Assembly (NCBI GenBank): GCA_003132865.1 | Contig: PKYZ01000298.1 | Span: 1-7,478 of the forward strand | Reading direction: 5' to 3' | DNA: 7,478 nucleotides | Source: Bryobacterales bacterium | Lineage (GTDB): Bacteria > Acidobacteriota > Terriglobia > Bryobacterales > Bryobacteraceae | Shown: positions 1 to 5,870 of the stretch, in pieces | How the letters are laid out: every line of letters begins with the position of its first letter | Numbering within the stretch: position 1 is the stretch's first letter | Notes under the pieces: model-generated | The model's input: the letters and a program-made list of their open reading frames with translations, nothing else | The model's database searches: none | What the model was told of the DNA's origin: nothing | Position numbers and translations under genes: made by a program

Positions 1-260
1 ATCTCGATTTTGCGGTTCAGGGTGTTGCGGTAGAAAAAGCGGAGACCGCATACGGATTGAATGTACGAAGAGATCTTGACTTTCTTTTCGTTCAGCAGGA
101 ACAACTGCCACGAGCGGATCTCTTCGGGGCCCAGATATTCGGGCGACTTGTTAAAGTGTTTGGCGAACTCGGCGACCGAGCGGACGTAGCATTCCACGGT
201 CGACGCAGAGTAGTTGCGGATCTGGAGGTCTTCCAGCATCCGCTGTCGTAATGGGGTCAT
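1..260 (-). CDS. Tyrosine recombinase / integrase, N-terminal part (cut by window edge)
   Basis: Read leftwards from an ATG at 258-260, the strand is open for 86 codons and runs off the window at position 1. The protein starts MTPLRQRMLEDLQIRNYS and continues with a helical stretch containing YVRSVAEFAKHF, SPEYLGPEEIRSW and FLLNEKKV, ending near CGLRFFYRNTLNR. This is the SAM-like DNA-binding (core-binding) N-terminal domain of XerC/XerD-type tyrosine recombinases, and it most resembles the short integrases often found beside IS91-family transposases. The catalytic domain (R-H-R-Y) lies outside the window, so activity cannot be judged. The start is well supported: AAAGGAG sits eight bases upstream of the ATG, the best ribosome-binding site in the window. 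The family call is strong; the IS91 association is recalled from related loci and is only an inference here. Confidence 0.9.
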   Translation of the reverse strand, partial: MTPLRQRMLEDLQIRNYSASTVECYVRSVAEFAKHFNKSPEYLGPEEIRSWQLFLLNEKKVKISSYIQSVCGLRFFYRNTLNRKIE

Positions 261-266
261 GACGAA

Positions 267-275
267 AACTCCTTT
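267..275 (-). promoter_or_regulatory. Strong Shine-Dalgarno site of the integrase gene
   Basis: On the minus strand GAAAGGAGT precedes the ATG at 260, with AAAGGAG eight bases from it. It fixes the start of the integrase. It stands out because most other genes in this window lack a clear Shine-Dalgarno sequence, which fits a gene of foreign origin. Confidence 0.75.
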
Positions 276-385
276 CACCCTTAACCTCATCACCAAAAGC
301 GGTCCGATGGAAGGGGGACCAAGAACGACAACGCCATAGGCGCCAGGCCACGACGTGGAGCCTCGGATTAAACTTCGATCGACAC

Positions 386-408
386 AACTGCCGCGAAGCG
401 GCTTAGTT
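386..408. repeat. Small inverted repeat (GCCGC-GAA-GCGGC core)
   Basis: A perfect five-base-pair stem (390-394 with 398-402) closes a GAA triloop. It is flanked by AACT (386-389) and AGTT (405-408), which can also pair if two T residues at 403-404 bulge out. There is no T-run on either side, so it is not a standard terminator. It lies about 125 bases upstream of the integrase start. It could be an element end or a recombinase site, or a chance palindrome in GC-rich DNA. Confidence 0.4.
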
Positions 409-520
409 CAACGTCCTTTATGTTCGGCTATCGGGCCGGGACGCCGGTTGCACTAGCCCGGGCGAGATCGGTGCGCGCATTCCGCGTGGTTTCGGCGGCG
501 GCTGTGGAGTTGAATCGGAC

Positions 521-541
521 CGGGGCGGCATTTGCGCCCCG
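521..541. repeat. Inverted repeat CGGGGCG-(7)-CGCCCCG
   Basis: A perfect seven-base-pair stem, 521-527 with 535-541, surrounds a seven-base loop. It ends 28 bases before the start codon of the 71-residue gene, so it lies in that gene's probable promoter or leader. This is where an operator for an autoregulating small protein would be expected. That role is inference; no T-run follows it, so it is not an intrinsic terminator. Confidence 0.45.
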
Positions 542-569
542 ACGCCGTCCGTGCTAAAAAAGAGACACC

Positions 570-785
570 ATGACGGTCGAGCCGCCACAGCCGGACGACA
601 TCGCGAGCCTTTACAGCCGCGCCTTTGCGGAGTACGGCGCGCGCGCGCTTTGGAACATGCGGCCCGTCGCCGACCCGAGCCCCGCCGACGCGTTGGCGAT
701 CACAAAAGCCTTAAGAACGCACGGCGGGATGGAAGGCCGCCGCCTAGCGGAACAGATCGAGAGCCGATGCCGTGCCCCTCACTAA
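570..785 (+). CDS. Small helical protein of unknown function, partner of the nucleotidyltransferase
   Basis: This is a 71-residue protein with no signal peptide or membrane segment. It is probably mostly helical: an N-terminal segment DDIASLYSRAFAEYG, a central ALWNMRPVADPSPADALAIT region, and a C-terminal GGMEGRRLAEQIESRC helix. I recognise no DNA-binding motif. It precedes the nucleotidyltransferase gene and overlaps it by 14 bases, which implies translational coupling and a joint role. From memory, small proteins with the ALWN...P.PADAL.I..ALR...EGRRLAE.IE pattern commonly sit upstream of such nucleotidyltransferases, so a cognate antitoxin or accessory subunit is the natural hypothesis. 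The ATG is preceded by an A-rich, weakly Shine-Dalgarno-like tract (AAAAAAGAGA). Existence of the gene is likely; its function is not established. Confidence 0.72.
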   Translation: MTVEPPQPDDIASLYSRAFAEYGARALWNMRPVADPSPADALAITKALRTHGGMEGRRLAEQIESRCRAPH

Positions 786-1596
786 ACTGCAATCCCACGC
801 CCTCCGTCTGCTTGCGGCCGGACGCAGCCCCGACAGCTACGTAGCCGGCGGTGTCGCGCTGAACCGGCAAGGACCGCGTTATTCAGGCGATATCGATATC
901 TTCCAGGACTCGGAAGAGCGGCTTGCAGCCGCCGCCGATGCCGACTCCCGGGTTTTGACCGCAGCCGGGCTTACACTGTCCTGGAGGAAAGTTCAAGTGG
1001 GCGGGCGGCAAGCGGAAGTGGAAGGCCTTAGCGAAACCACGCAGCTTGAGTGGGTAGCCGACAGCGACTTTCGCTTCTTCCCGGCGCAACGGGACGATCT
1101 GTTCGGTTATGTGCTGCATCCCGTGGACCTCGCCACGAACAAAGCGTCCGCCGCCGCCGACCGGCGGGAACCCCGCGACATCGTGGACCTGGTGACAATC
1201 CATGAAAACATTCTTCCTCTTGGGGCGGTGATCTGCGCCGCCGTGGGGCGCTTTCCGGGACAGTCGCCGGAAGAAATGCTGTCGGACATCACGCGGCACA
1301 GCCGGTTTACGGCGGAGGAGTTTCGCGTGCTGGCGACGGAGCGGCCGCTCGACGTGCCAGAGCTTCACCGGCGCATCCGCGCCATGATCGTGGACGCCGA
1401 GCGATTTATCGGCCGCATTCCAAGCGCCGCCGTGGGCTTCGTTTTTTTGGAGTGTGAGAAACCCGTCCAGCCCGCCATCGATGCGCTCGGGAAATATGAA
1501 CGCCGCGCAGGCGCCCGGGGCGGCGTGTGGCCGTCATCCGCGGAGATAGCCAGCGCGATGTTGGAGCGCTACGGTAAGCCTGGCGGGCTGGAGTGA
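772..1596 (+). CDS. AbiEii-like nucleotidyltransferase (possible toxin of a type IV toxin-antitoxin pair)
   Basis: The protein has 274 residues and starts at GTG 772; an in-frame stop at 745-747 rules out any earlier start except within 27 bases, where none exists. It carries the hallmark of DNA-polymerase-beta-type nucleotidyltransferases of the AbiEii/DUF1814 group: YVAGGVAL (residues 23-30), then R36, S38 and GDIDIF with D40 and D42 as the metal-binding pair. E93 in QLEW is a candidate third acidic residue. Further on is the family signature HPVDLATNKASA with K124, then REPRDIVDL (R135, D136, D139). The helical second half, about 150-274, is typical. AbiEii toxins transfer nucleotides to RNA or related acceptors, but the substrate of this protein is unknown. 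It overlaps the 71-residue gene upstream, and its stop faces the end of a broken gene on the other strand only 17 bases away. Family call good; toxin role inferred. Confidence 0.85.
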   Translation: MPLTKLQSHALRLLAAGRSPDSYVAGGVALNRQGPRYSGDIDIFQDSEERLAAAADADSRVLTAAGLTLSWRKVQVGGRQAEVEGLSETTQLEWVADSDFRFFPAQRDDLFGYVLHPVDLATNKASAAADRREPRDIVDLVTIHENILPLGAVICAAVGRFPGQSPEEMLSDITRHSRFTAEEFRVLATERPLDVPELHRRIRAMIVDAERFIGRIPSAAVGFVFLECEKPVQPAIDALGKYERRAGARGGVWPSSAEIASAMLERYGKPGGLE

Positions 1597-1613
1597 ATTA
1601 GGGCGCCCGCAAT

Positions 1614-2260
1614 CTACCGGTGCGGCACCGGCGGTTGCGGCGGCTTCCGGTGCATGAAACCATTTGCGAAGAACTTCTGGCGAATGTCGGGCCAGGCTGG
1701 CGGAGGGATAGTAGAGATTGGAGGCGCCGATGCCCAGCGCCATGCCGAAAACGCCGGAGGCGTTGAACGTCTGCCGGCCGGAGTCCTGCCGGGCCACGGC
1801 GATGCGGCTCAATGAATACGCGATGCGCGGCACGAACCGCGCCTGGGCATCCCTGCGGAAATACCTGGGATCCTGCTGAAACAAGCAGGCGAGCACGGCG
1901 TCGCTGAAGAGATTCTGGGAGCCGAAATCGCCCACCGCCGCGACGAATCGCTTGGCATAAGCCACGCCGCCCTCGCCATACTTGGGCGTCTGGTTATCCG
2001 CTTGCGAAAGCCCGGCGCTTAATTAAGGCCTCCGAGACGATGTTGAAGGGGTCGCGAGTCTCTTCCAGAAAGAACTGCCATTTCTGCTTCGGCGTGAGAG
2101 GCGGCGTCGCCGGGGTTGCATCGGTAACGGTCTGATAGTTGGGAATGCCCCCCAGAATGCGGTCGTGGTTGAGGCCATCGGACGATTGCGCGCGGGCGTC
2201 GTCGGGCGGCAGGAGGCAGACGACGGCTGCCAGGGCGGCGATGCGGGCCAGAAGGCTCAC
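1614..2260 (-). pseudogene. Secreted protein of an acidobacterial family, broken by two frame lesions
   Basis: Three reading frames join into one recognisable protein of about 214 residues. Frame one (2260-2018) begins at a GTG with a signal peptide (SLLARIAALAAVVCLLPP, cleavage likely after DARA) and continues ILGGIPNYQTV, PLTPKQKWQFF, FNIVSEALIK. Dropping one base at 2017 gives AGLSQADNQTPKYGEGGVAYA in frame two (2016-1696), then DPRYFRR, RQDSGRQTFN and SNLYYPSAS. Frame three (1694-1614) supplies WPDIRQKFFANGF and a proline-rich tail to a TAG. From memory, intact relatives read ...PNY...PLTPK.K..., ...YG...YAKRF...DPRYFR..., YYP and FWPDIR.K, with some 25-40 residues between YYP and WPDI; here that part is missing. 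Left alone, frame two would run on to 1534 into the opposite-strand nucleotidyltransferase. The function of the family is unknown to me; probably periplasmic or outer-membrane associated. The start codon is uncertain, with no good ribosome-binding site. Confidence 0.72.
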
Positions 2261-2309
2261 AAGTCGGGAGGCGCGCCGCCGCTGAAGAAGGTTACAGTAC
2301 GCGACGCAG

Positions 2310-2331
2310 GTGTCCCCAAGGGTGGGGACAC
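2310..2331. repeat. Perfect inverted repeat GTGTCCCC-(6)-GGGGACAC
   Basis: An eight-base-pair perfect stem (2310-2317 with 2324-2331) encloses the loop AAGGGT. It lies downstream of the glcF stop and upstream of the broken secreted-protein gene, and is the second of two adjacent hairpins. No T-run follows in either direction. Candidates are a mRNA 3'-end stabilising hairpin or a REP-like dispersed palindrome; one copy in this window cannot decide between them. Confidence 0.6.
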
Positions 2332-2332
2332 G

Positions 2333-2349
2333 GCACGCAGGGTGCGTGC
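2333..2349 (-). terminator. Hairpin just after the glcF stop (possible weak terminator)
   Basis: GCACGC (2333-2338) pairs perfectly with GCGTGC (2344-2349) around the loop AGGGT. On the minus strand it begins seven bases after the glcF stop codon and is followed one base later by the second hairpin at 2310-2331. Two GC-rich hairpins in tandem right after a stop suggest transcript-end formation or protection. The lack of a U-tract makes a classical intrinsic terminator doubtful. Confidence 0.4.
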
Positions 2350-2355
2350 GCCACG

Positions 2356-3648
2356 TCACTGGTACGCCTCGTCCAACAGCTCCACCACGTGCACCACGCG
2401 CTGGCCTTTGCCGTGCAATCTCACGCCGGCCCGCAGTTGCAGCATGCAGCCCGGATTGGCCGTGGCGATCACATCCGCGCCGGTGCGGTTCACGTTCTCC
2501 ATCTTCGTTTCCAGAATCCGCATGGACATCTCGTTCCGGACCACGTTATAGATGCCGGCGCTGCCGCAGCACAGGTCGGAAAGGGGCATCTCGCGGAACG
2601 TCAGGCCGGGCACCGCTTCCAACAGCTTACGCGGCGCCGTGCGGATACGCTGGCCGTGCGCCAGGTGGCAGGAATCCTGGTAAGTGACCGTGACCGGAAG
2701 CGGCTGCATCCCGCGGTGCAACTCGATGGAAGCCAGGAACTCGGTGACATCCTGCATGCGCCGCGAAAACTCGCGCGCCCGCGCGGCATACTCCGGGTCT
2801 CCTTCCAATAATTCGGCGTACTCTTTCAAGGTGGAGCCGCAGCCCGCCGCATTGGTGAGGATCGCGTCGTAGCCGCCGTCCACCAGCGCATCGATATTGC
2901 GCCGCGCGAGGCCCCGCGCTTCGTCCCGCAAGCCCGCGTGCACGTGCAGCGCGCCACAGCAGCCTTGACCGCCGGGCACTACCACCTCGCATCCATTCTT
3001 CTGCAAGACGCGCACGGTCGCCTCGTTCAATCGGGCGAAGCACACGTTGGCGATGCATCCCGCCATCAGCGCCACCCGGTAGCGCCGCTCGCCTTCGGCG
3101 GGAAAGGTCTTGCCGATTTTGCCGAAGAAGAAGGGCGGTTCGGCGGGTGGCGCAAGCTGTTCGACATCGCCCAGCTTGCCCAGCAATTTCAAGAAGCCGA
3201 GCGCCCGGACCAGCTTCTGGAATCCGCTGCTCTGGTACAGATAGAGCAGCGTGCCGGCCACGGTCATGAGGGCGGGCGATTGCAGCAGGTGTCCGAAGAC
3301 GAAGCGCCGCATCCACCGCGCGCGGAGCGACCGCACCGTGGCCCCTTCGATTTCCGCGCGGGCGGCTTCCACCAGCCTGCCGTATTGCACGCCGGAAGGG
3401 CAGGCGCTCTCGCAGCCGCGGCAGGCCAGGCACAACTCGATGTGCTCGATGTACGAAGGGCCGATGGGCGCACCCGCGGCTACTTGCGCCATCTGGTAGA
3501 TGCGGCCGCGGGGCGAGTCCATCTCCACGCCCAGCACGCGATAGGTGGGGCAGGCGTTGAGGCACAGGCCGCAATGCACGCACCGGTCCAGATCCGCCTG
3601 CCGGGGCTTGTCGAGCGCGATCTCAGATACGACGGTAGAGTCGGCCAC
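2356..3648 (-). CDS. glcF: Glycolate oxidase iron-sulfur subunit-like protein
   Basis: A 430-residue cytoplasmic iron-sulfur protein, slightly longer than the roughly 407 residues of E. coli GlcF. The N-terminus holds two 4Fe-4S ferredoxin motifs: C23-x2-C26-x2-C29-x3-C33-P and C73-x2-C76-x2-C79-x3-C83-P. The C-terminal half holds two complete CCG (heterodisulfide-reductase-type) domains: C198, C230-C231-G232, C270, and C327, C360-C361-G362, C401. All expected cysteines are present, so the protein should bind its clusters. It would pass electrons from an FAD-bearing 2-hydroxyacid dehydrogenase (glycolate or lactate) towards the quinone pool. The start is a GTG at 3648, overlapping the end of the GlcE-like gene by 26 bases, so the two are almost certainly co-translated. 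A related role such as D-lactate dehydrogenase electron transfer cannot be excluded, since the substrate is set by GlcD, which is not here. Confidence 0.92.
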   Translation of the reverse strand: MADSTVVSEIALDKPRQADLDRCVHCGLCLNACPTYRVLGVEMDSPRGRIYQMAQVAAGAPIGPSYIEHIELCLACRGCESACPSGVQYGRLVEAARAEIEGATVRSLRARWMRRFVFGHLLQSPALMTVAGTLLYLYQSSGFQKLVRALGFLKLLGKLGDVEQLAPPAEPPFFFGKIGKTFPAEGERRYRVALMAGCIANVCFARLNEATVRVLQKNGCEVVVPGGQGCCGALHVHAGLRDEARGLARRNIDALVDGGYDAILTNAAGCGSTLKEYAELLEGDPEYAARAREFSRRMQDVTEFLASIELHRGMQPLPVTVTYQDSCHLAHGQRIRTAPRKLLEAVPGLTFREMPLSDLCCGSAGIYNVVRNEMSMRILETKMENVNRTGADVIATANPGCMLQLRAGVRLHGKGQRVVHVVELLDEAYQ

Positions 3649-4786
3649 GGTTGAGTAAGAGTTGCGGATCGAACATGTGCTTGATCCGTTTCATGACTTC
3701 CAGATCTTCGCCCGGCGCGGGCCAGAGGTCCATTTCCTCTTTGCGGTTCTCCGGCGCGAATTCCACAACCGTCCCGCTATACTCCCGCGCCGTTTCCGCG
3801 GCGAACACGGCCGCTTGACCGAAGTGCTTGAAGTACGCGTAGCAAACGCCCGAGCCCGCGCGCGCGATGGCCGGTCCCGGTATCGACTGCATCACCGCCC
3901 TCAATTCTTTCAGGGTACATGACACCCGCACCACCGCGCCATCTTTGTGCGCATCGAGGTATCGCGGCGTGAAGTCCCCGATCATGCGCCAGAAGGCGTC
4001 CTCCGCGTCCGCGGGAACGGCCTGGGCGCCCATGGCGGCGAGTTCGCGCTCATACCGGGCGATGGCGGCCGCATTGCCGCCTGCCCGCACCGCCAGCATG
4101 TAGGCCGGCTTCTTGGCTTCCGCCGCCGCGGGATTCAGCAGATCGATGGCCGCTGGATCGAGCGGACTCTTCAGGATGGCGTCCCGCGCCGCCACGGCTT
4201 CTTCCAGGCCGGCAAACGAGAACCGGAACGTGCGCTCGCAAGGAGGCTGCGGAATCAGCTTGAAGTTAACCACTGCGATGGCCGCCAGCGTGCCGAACGA
4301 GCCGATCATCAATTTACTCATATCCAACCCGGCGACGTTCTTCACCACCATGCCGCCCGATTCGACCAGCTTGCCTTCCAGGGTGGCGAACTCGATCCCG
4401 ATCACCAGGTCGCGCGCCGTCCCATATAGCCGGCGGCGCGGCCCGCTGCAGTTGCACGCCACGATCCCGCCGATGGTCGCGGTATCGGCAAAAGGCGGAT
4501 CCAGTGGAATCATCTGATGCTGCTCGGCCAGCAGGCGGCTCAGGTCGCAGTAGGAGATGCCGGCTTCCACGCTGATGGTCAAGTCGCGTGGCTCGTATTT
4601 GCGGACGCGGCGCATGGCGGCCGTGGAGATCGTCATATTGGATGGCGCCCGAGGGCCGCCCATCAGCCGCTTGGAGAAATGTCCCCCCAACTCGATCGTC
4701 TGGTGGCGGGTAGACGCCCAGCCCATGGCCTCGGCGAGTTCCTCCGGACTCCGCGGCCGCACGACATCAGTAGAGTAATCCGGCAT
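3623..4786 (-). CDS. glcE: Glycolate oxidase FAD-binding subunit-like protein
   Basis: A 387-residue FAD-linked oxidoreductase of the PCMH/VAO type. The N-terminal FAD-binding region shows VVRPRSPEELAEAM, the FAD loop IELGGHFSKRLMGG, then ATIGGIVACNCSGPRRRLYG and the GlcE-type segment VVKNVAGLDMSKLMIGSFGTL. The C-terminus ends with HMFDPQLLLNRGRLY, the usual closing motif of FAD-linked oxidases. Its length is closer to GlcE (about 350) than to GlcD (about 500), and the KNVAG-D--KLM-GS-GTL pattern is that of GlcE. In E. coli GlcD, GlcE and GlcF are all needed for glycolate oxidase activity. The ATG at 4786 lies inside the 3' end of the membrane-protein gene (20-base overlap), and the gene's own 3' end overlaps glcF, so a single polycistronic message is expected. 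No clear Shine-Dalgarno precedes the start. Confidence 0.9.
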   Translation of the reverse strand: MPDYSTDVVRPRSPEELAEAMGWASTRHQTIELGGHFSKRLMGGPRAPSNMTISTAAMRRVRKYEPRDLTISVEAGISYCDLSRLLAEQHQMIPLDPPFADTATIGGIVACNCSGPRRRLYGTARDLVIGIEFATLEGKLVESGGMVVKNVAGLDMSKLMIGSFGTLAAIAVVNFKLIPQPPCERTFRFSFAGLEEAVAARDAILKSPLDPAAIDLLNPAAAEAKKPAYMLAVRAGGNAAAIARYERELAAMGAQAVPADAEDAFWRMIGDFTPRYLDAHKDGAVVRVSCTLKELRAVMQSIPGPAIARAGSGVCYAYFKHFGQAAVFAAETAREYSGTVVEFAPENRKEEMDLWPAPGEDLEVMKRIKHMFDPQLLLNRGRLYRRI

Positions 4787-5147
4787 TCGAGTAGAAGAAC
4801 AGGTGGTGCAGAATGTAGTGAAGAACGGTGAGCACGATAGACCCGAAGAACGCGGGCAGAAAGCCCCGCACCGTGAATCCGGGCACGAAGACGGATGCCA
4901 GCTTCAGGAGGAATGCGTTCAGGACCAGCCAAAATAGGCCCAGGGTGAGCAGCGTCAGGGGAAAAGTAAGGAACCGCAGCGGCCATCCGACCAGCGTATT
5001 CACGATGGCGATTACCACCGTGGCGATCAGCGCGGTGCCATAGCTCCGGACCTGGATGCCGGCAATAATGCGCGGCAAAAGCCACAAGGCCAGCGCGCTG
5101 AGCATCCAGTTTATGAGCAGGTGCACAATGGTCCCCCGGAGATCCAT
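4767..5147 (-). CDS. Four-helix membrane protein, phage-holin-4 / YvlD-like family
   Basis: A 126-residue integral inner-membrane protein starting at ATG 5147. Four hydrophobic segments are visible at about residues 7-25, 38-53, 59-81 and 96-118. The order of motifs fits the phage holin family 4 (superfamily IV, YvlD-like): LLPRIIAGIQVRSYGTAL, AIVNTLVGWPLRFLTFPLTL, TLGLFWLVLNAFLL and FVPGFTVRGFLPAFFGSIVL. Despite the name, chromosomal members are not known lysis proteins and their role is unclear. A longer reading frame continues upstream to 5585, but that part is antisense to the DUF72 gene and has no membrane-family similarity, so the ATG at 5147 is chosen. It is the first gene of an overlapping trio with glcE and glcF. 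No ribosome-binding site is evident. Confidence 0.88.
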   Translation of the reverse strand: MDLRGTIVHLLINWMLSALALWLLPRIIAGIQVRSYGTALIATVVIAIVNTLVGWPLRFLTFPLTLLTLGLFWLVLNAFLLKLASVFVPGFTVRGFLPAFFGSIVLTVLHYILHHLFFYSNAGLLY

Positions 5148-5150
5148 AAT
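5122..5150 (+). promoter_or_regulatory. Candidate promoter for a leaderless DUF72 transcript
   Basis: TGCACA (5122-5127, four of six matches to TTGACA) and CATAAT (5145-5150, five of six to TATAAT) are 17 bases apart. Transcription would begin about seven bases after the -10 box, at or next to the A of the DUF72 ATG at 5157. No Shine-Dalgarno site sits at a usual distance, which fits a leaderless message. The boxes lie inside the opposite-strand membrane-protein gene. Inferred from sequence only. Confidence 0.4.
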
Positions 5151-5156
5151 AAGCCA

Positions 5157-5870
5157 ATGAGCCGACTCTTTGCCGGAACCTCCGGTTTTGCCTACGCCCA
5201 ATGGAAGCCGCGGTTCTATCCGGCGAAGCTGCCCGCCAACAAGTTCCTGGAGCAATACGCGCGGCGGCTGAACTCGGTGGAGATCAACTACACGTTCCGC
5301 CGCATGCCCTCCGCTGGGACGCTCGAAAACTGGGTGGCCGCCACGCCGCCGGGATTCCTGTTCGCCTTGAAGGCGCACATGCGCATCACGCACATCATGC
5401 GGCTGAAGAATGCGGCGGAAGCCACCGGAGTTTTTCTGCGCAGCATCGATCCGTTGCGCGCGGCGCGGCGGCTGGGACCGGTACTGTTCCAGCTTCCGCC
5501 GCAGATGCGCTGCGACCTCGACGTGCTGCGGGCGTTCGTCGGGATCCTGCCGGAGGATCTGCGCTACGCCTTCGAATTCCGGCACGCCTCGTGGCTGGTG
5601 GACGATGTGTATCGCCTGCTGGAGGGGCGCAACATCTCACTGTGCCTGGCCGAGTCCAAGAAGTTCGAGGTGCCAGAGGTGATCACGGCGGATTTTGTGT
5701 ATTACCGGCTGCGAAAACCCGACTACACGGCGGAGGATATCGAGGCCATCGCCGCGCGCGCGCAGGTGCTGCTCGGGCAGGGCAAGGATTTGTTTCTGAT
5801 GTTCAAGCATGAAGAGACGCCGGACGGGGCGCTGCACGCGGAGGAAGTGTTGCGAAAAGTGGGCAGGTAG
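5157..5870 (+). CDS. DUF72 (YecE-like) family protein
   Basis: A 237-residue soluble protein with the full motif order of the DUF72 family, which adopts a TIM-barrel-like fold: GTSGFAYAQWK (7-17), FYPAKLP (20-26), NSVEINYTFRRMPS (39-52), FLFALKAH (68-75), LGPVLFQLPP (106-115), YAFEFRHASW (137-146), FVYYRLR (180-186) and a final DLFLMFKHEETPDGALHA segment. The biochemical function of the family is not known; E. coli YecE is the usual reference and is somewhat longer (about 270). The final motif reads FKHEE where many members have FNN, so this is a divergent or alternate subgroup. A GTG at 5121 would add 12 residues, but the conserved region begins directly after the ATG at 5157, which is preferred. 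The gene diverges from the membrane-protein gene with nine bases between the start codons. Confidence 0.9.
   Translation: MSRLFAGTSGFAYAQWKPRFYPAKLPANKFLEQYARRLNSVEINYTFRRMPSAGTLENWVAATPPGFLFALKAHMRITHIMRLKNAAEATGVFLRSIDPLRAARRLGPVLFQLPPQMRCDLDVLRAFVGILPEDLRYAFEFRHASWLVDDVYRLLEGRNISLCLAESKKFEVPEVITADFVYYRLRKPDYTAEDIEAIAARAQVLLGQGKDLFLMFKHEETPDGALHAEEVLRKVGR

Larger units (their letters stand above)
261..569. other. Non-coding stretch between integrase and nucleotidyltransferase pair
   Basis: These 309 bases separate two divergently transcribed units. I see no convincing gene on either strand. The stretch holds the ribosome-binding site of the integrase and two small inverted repeats (386-408 and 521-541). 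Promoters for both directions must lie here, but no pair of -35 and -10 boxes close to consensus could be picked out. If the integrase belongs to an insertion element, the element boundary should also fall in this stretch. Confidence 0.6.

Noticed and set aside
57..251. 64-residue open frame on the plus strand
   Set aside because: It is antisense to the integrase N-terminal domain, which has clear family motifs and a strong ribosome-binding site.
635..648. Alternating GC run as a possible Z-DNA or regulatory tract
   Set aside because: It encodes alanine and arginine residues of the small protein in ordinary GC-rich codons; a similar run at about 5752-5762 is likewise coding.
767..844. ATG at 767 as the start of the second gene of the nucleotidyltransferase pair
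   Set aside because: It is in a different frame from the conserved protein and soon ends; the GTG at 772 is the only upstream start in the right frame after the stop at 745.
883..1368. 161-residue open frame on the minus strand
   Set aside because: It is antisense to the conserved part of the nucleotidyltransferase and shows no recognisable motif.
1534..1690. C-terminal end of the minus-strand frame running to 1534 as the real end of the secreted protein
   Set aside because: It loses family similarity after YYPSAS and runs into the opposite-strand nucleotidyltransferase, while another frame carries the expected WPDIRQKFF ending and a stop at 1614-1616.
2938..3654. 238-residue open frame on the plus strand
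   Set aside because: It lies opposite glcF, whose cysteine motifs are complete; the plus-strand translation has no recognisable domain and is a by-product of GC-rich codon use.
5148..5585. Long N-terminal extension of the membrane protein on the minus strand (total 272 residues)
   Set aside because: The extension is antisense to the well-conserved DUF72 gene and has a low-complexity arginine-rich composition; the conserved membrane domain begins at the ATG at 5147.
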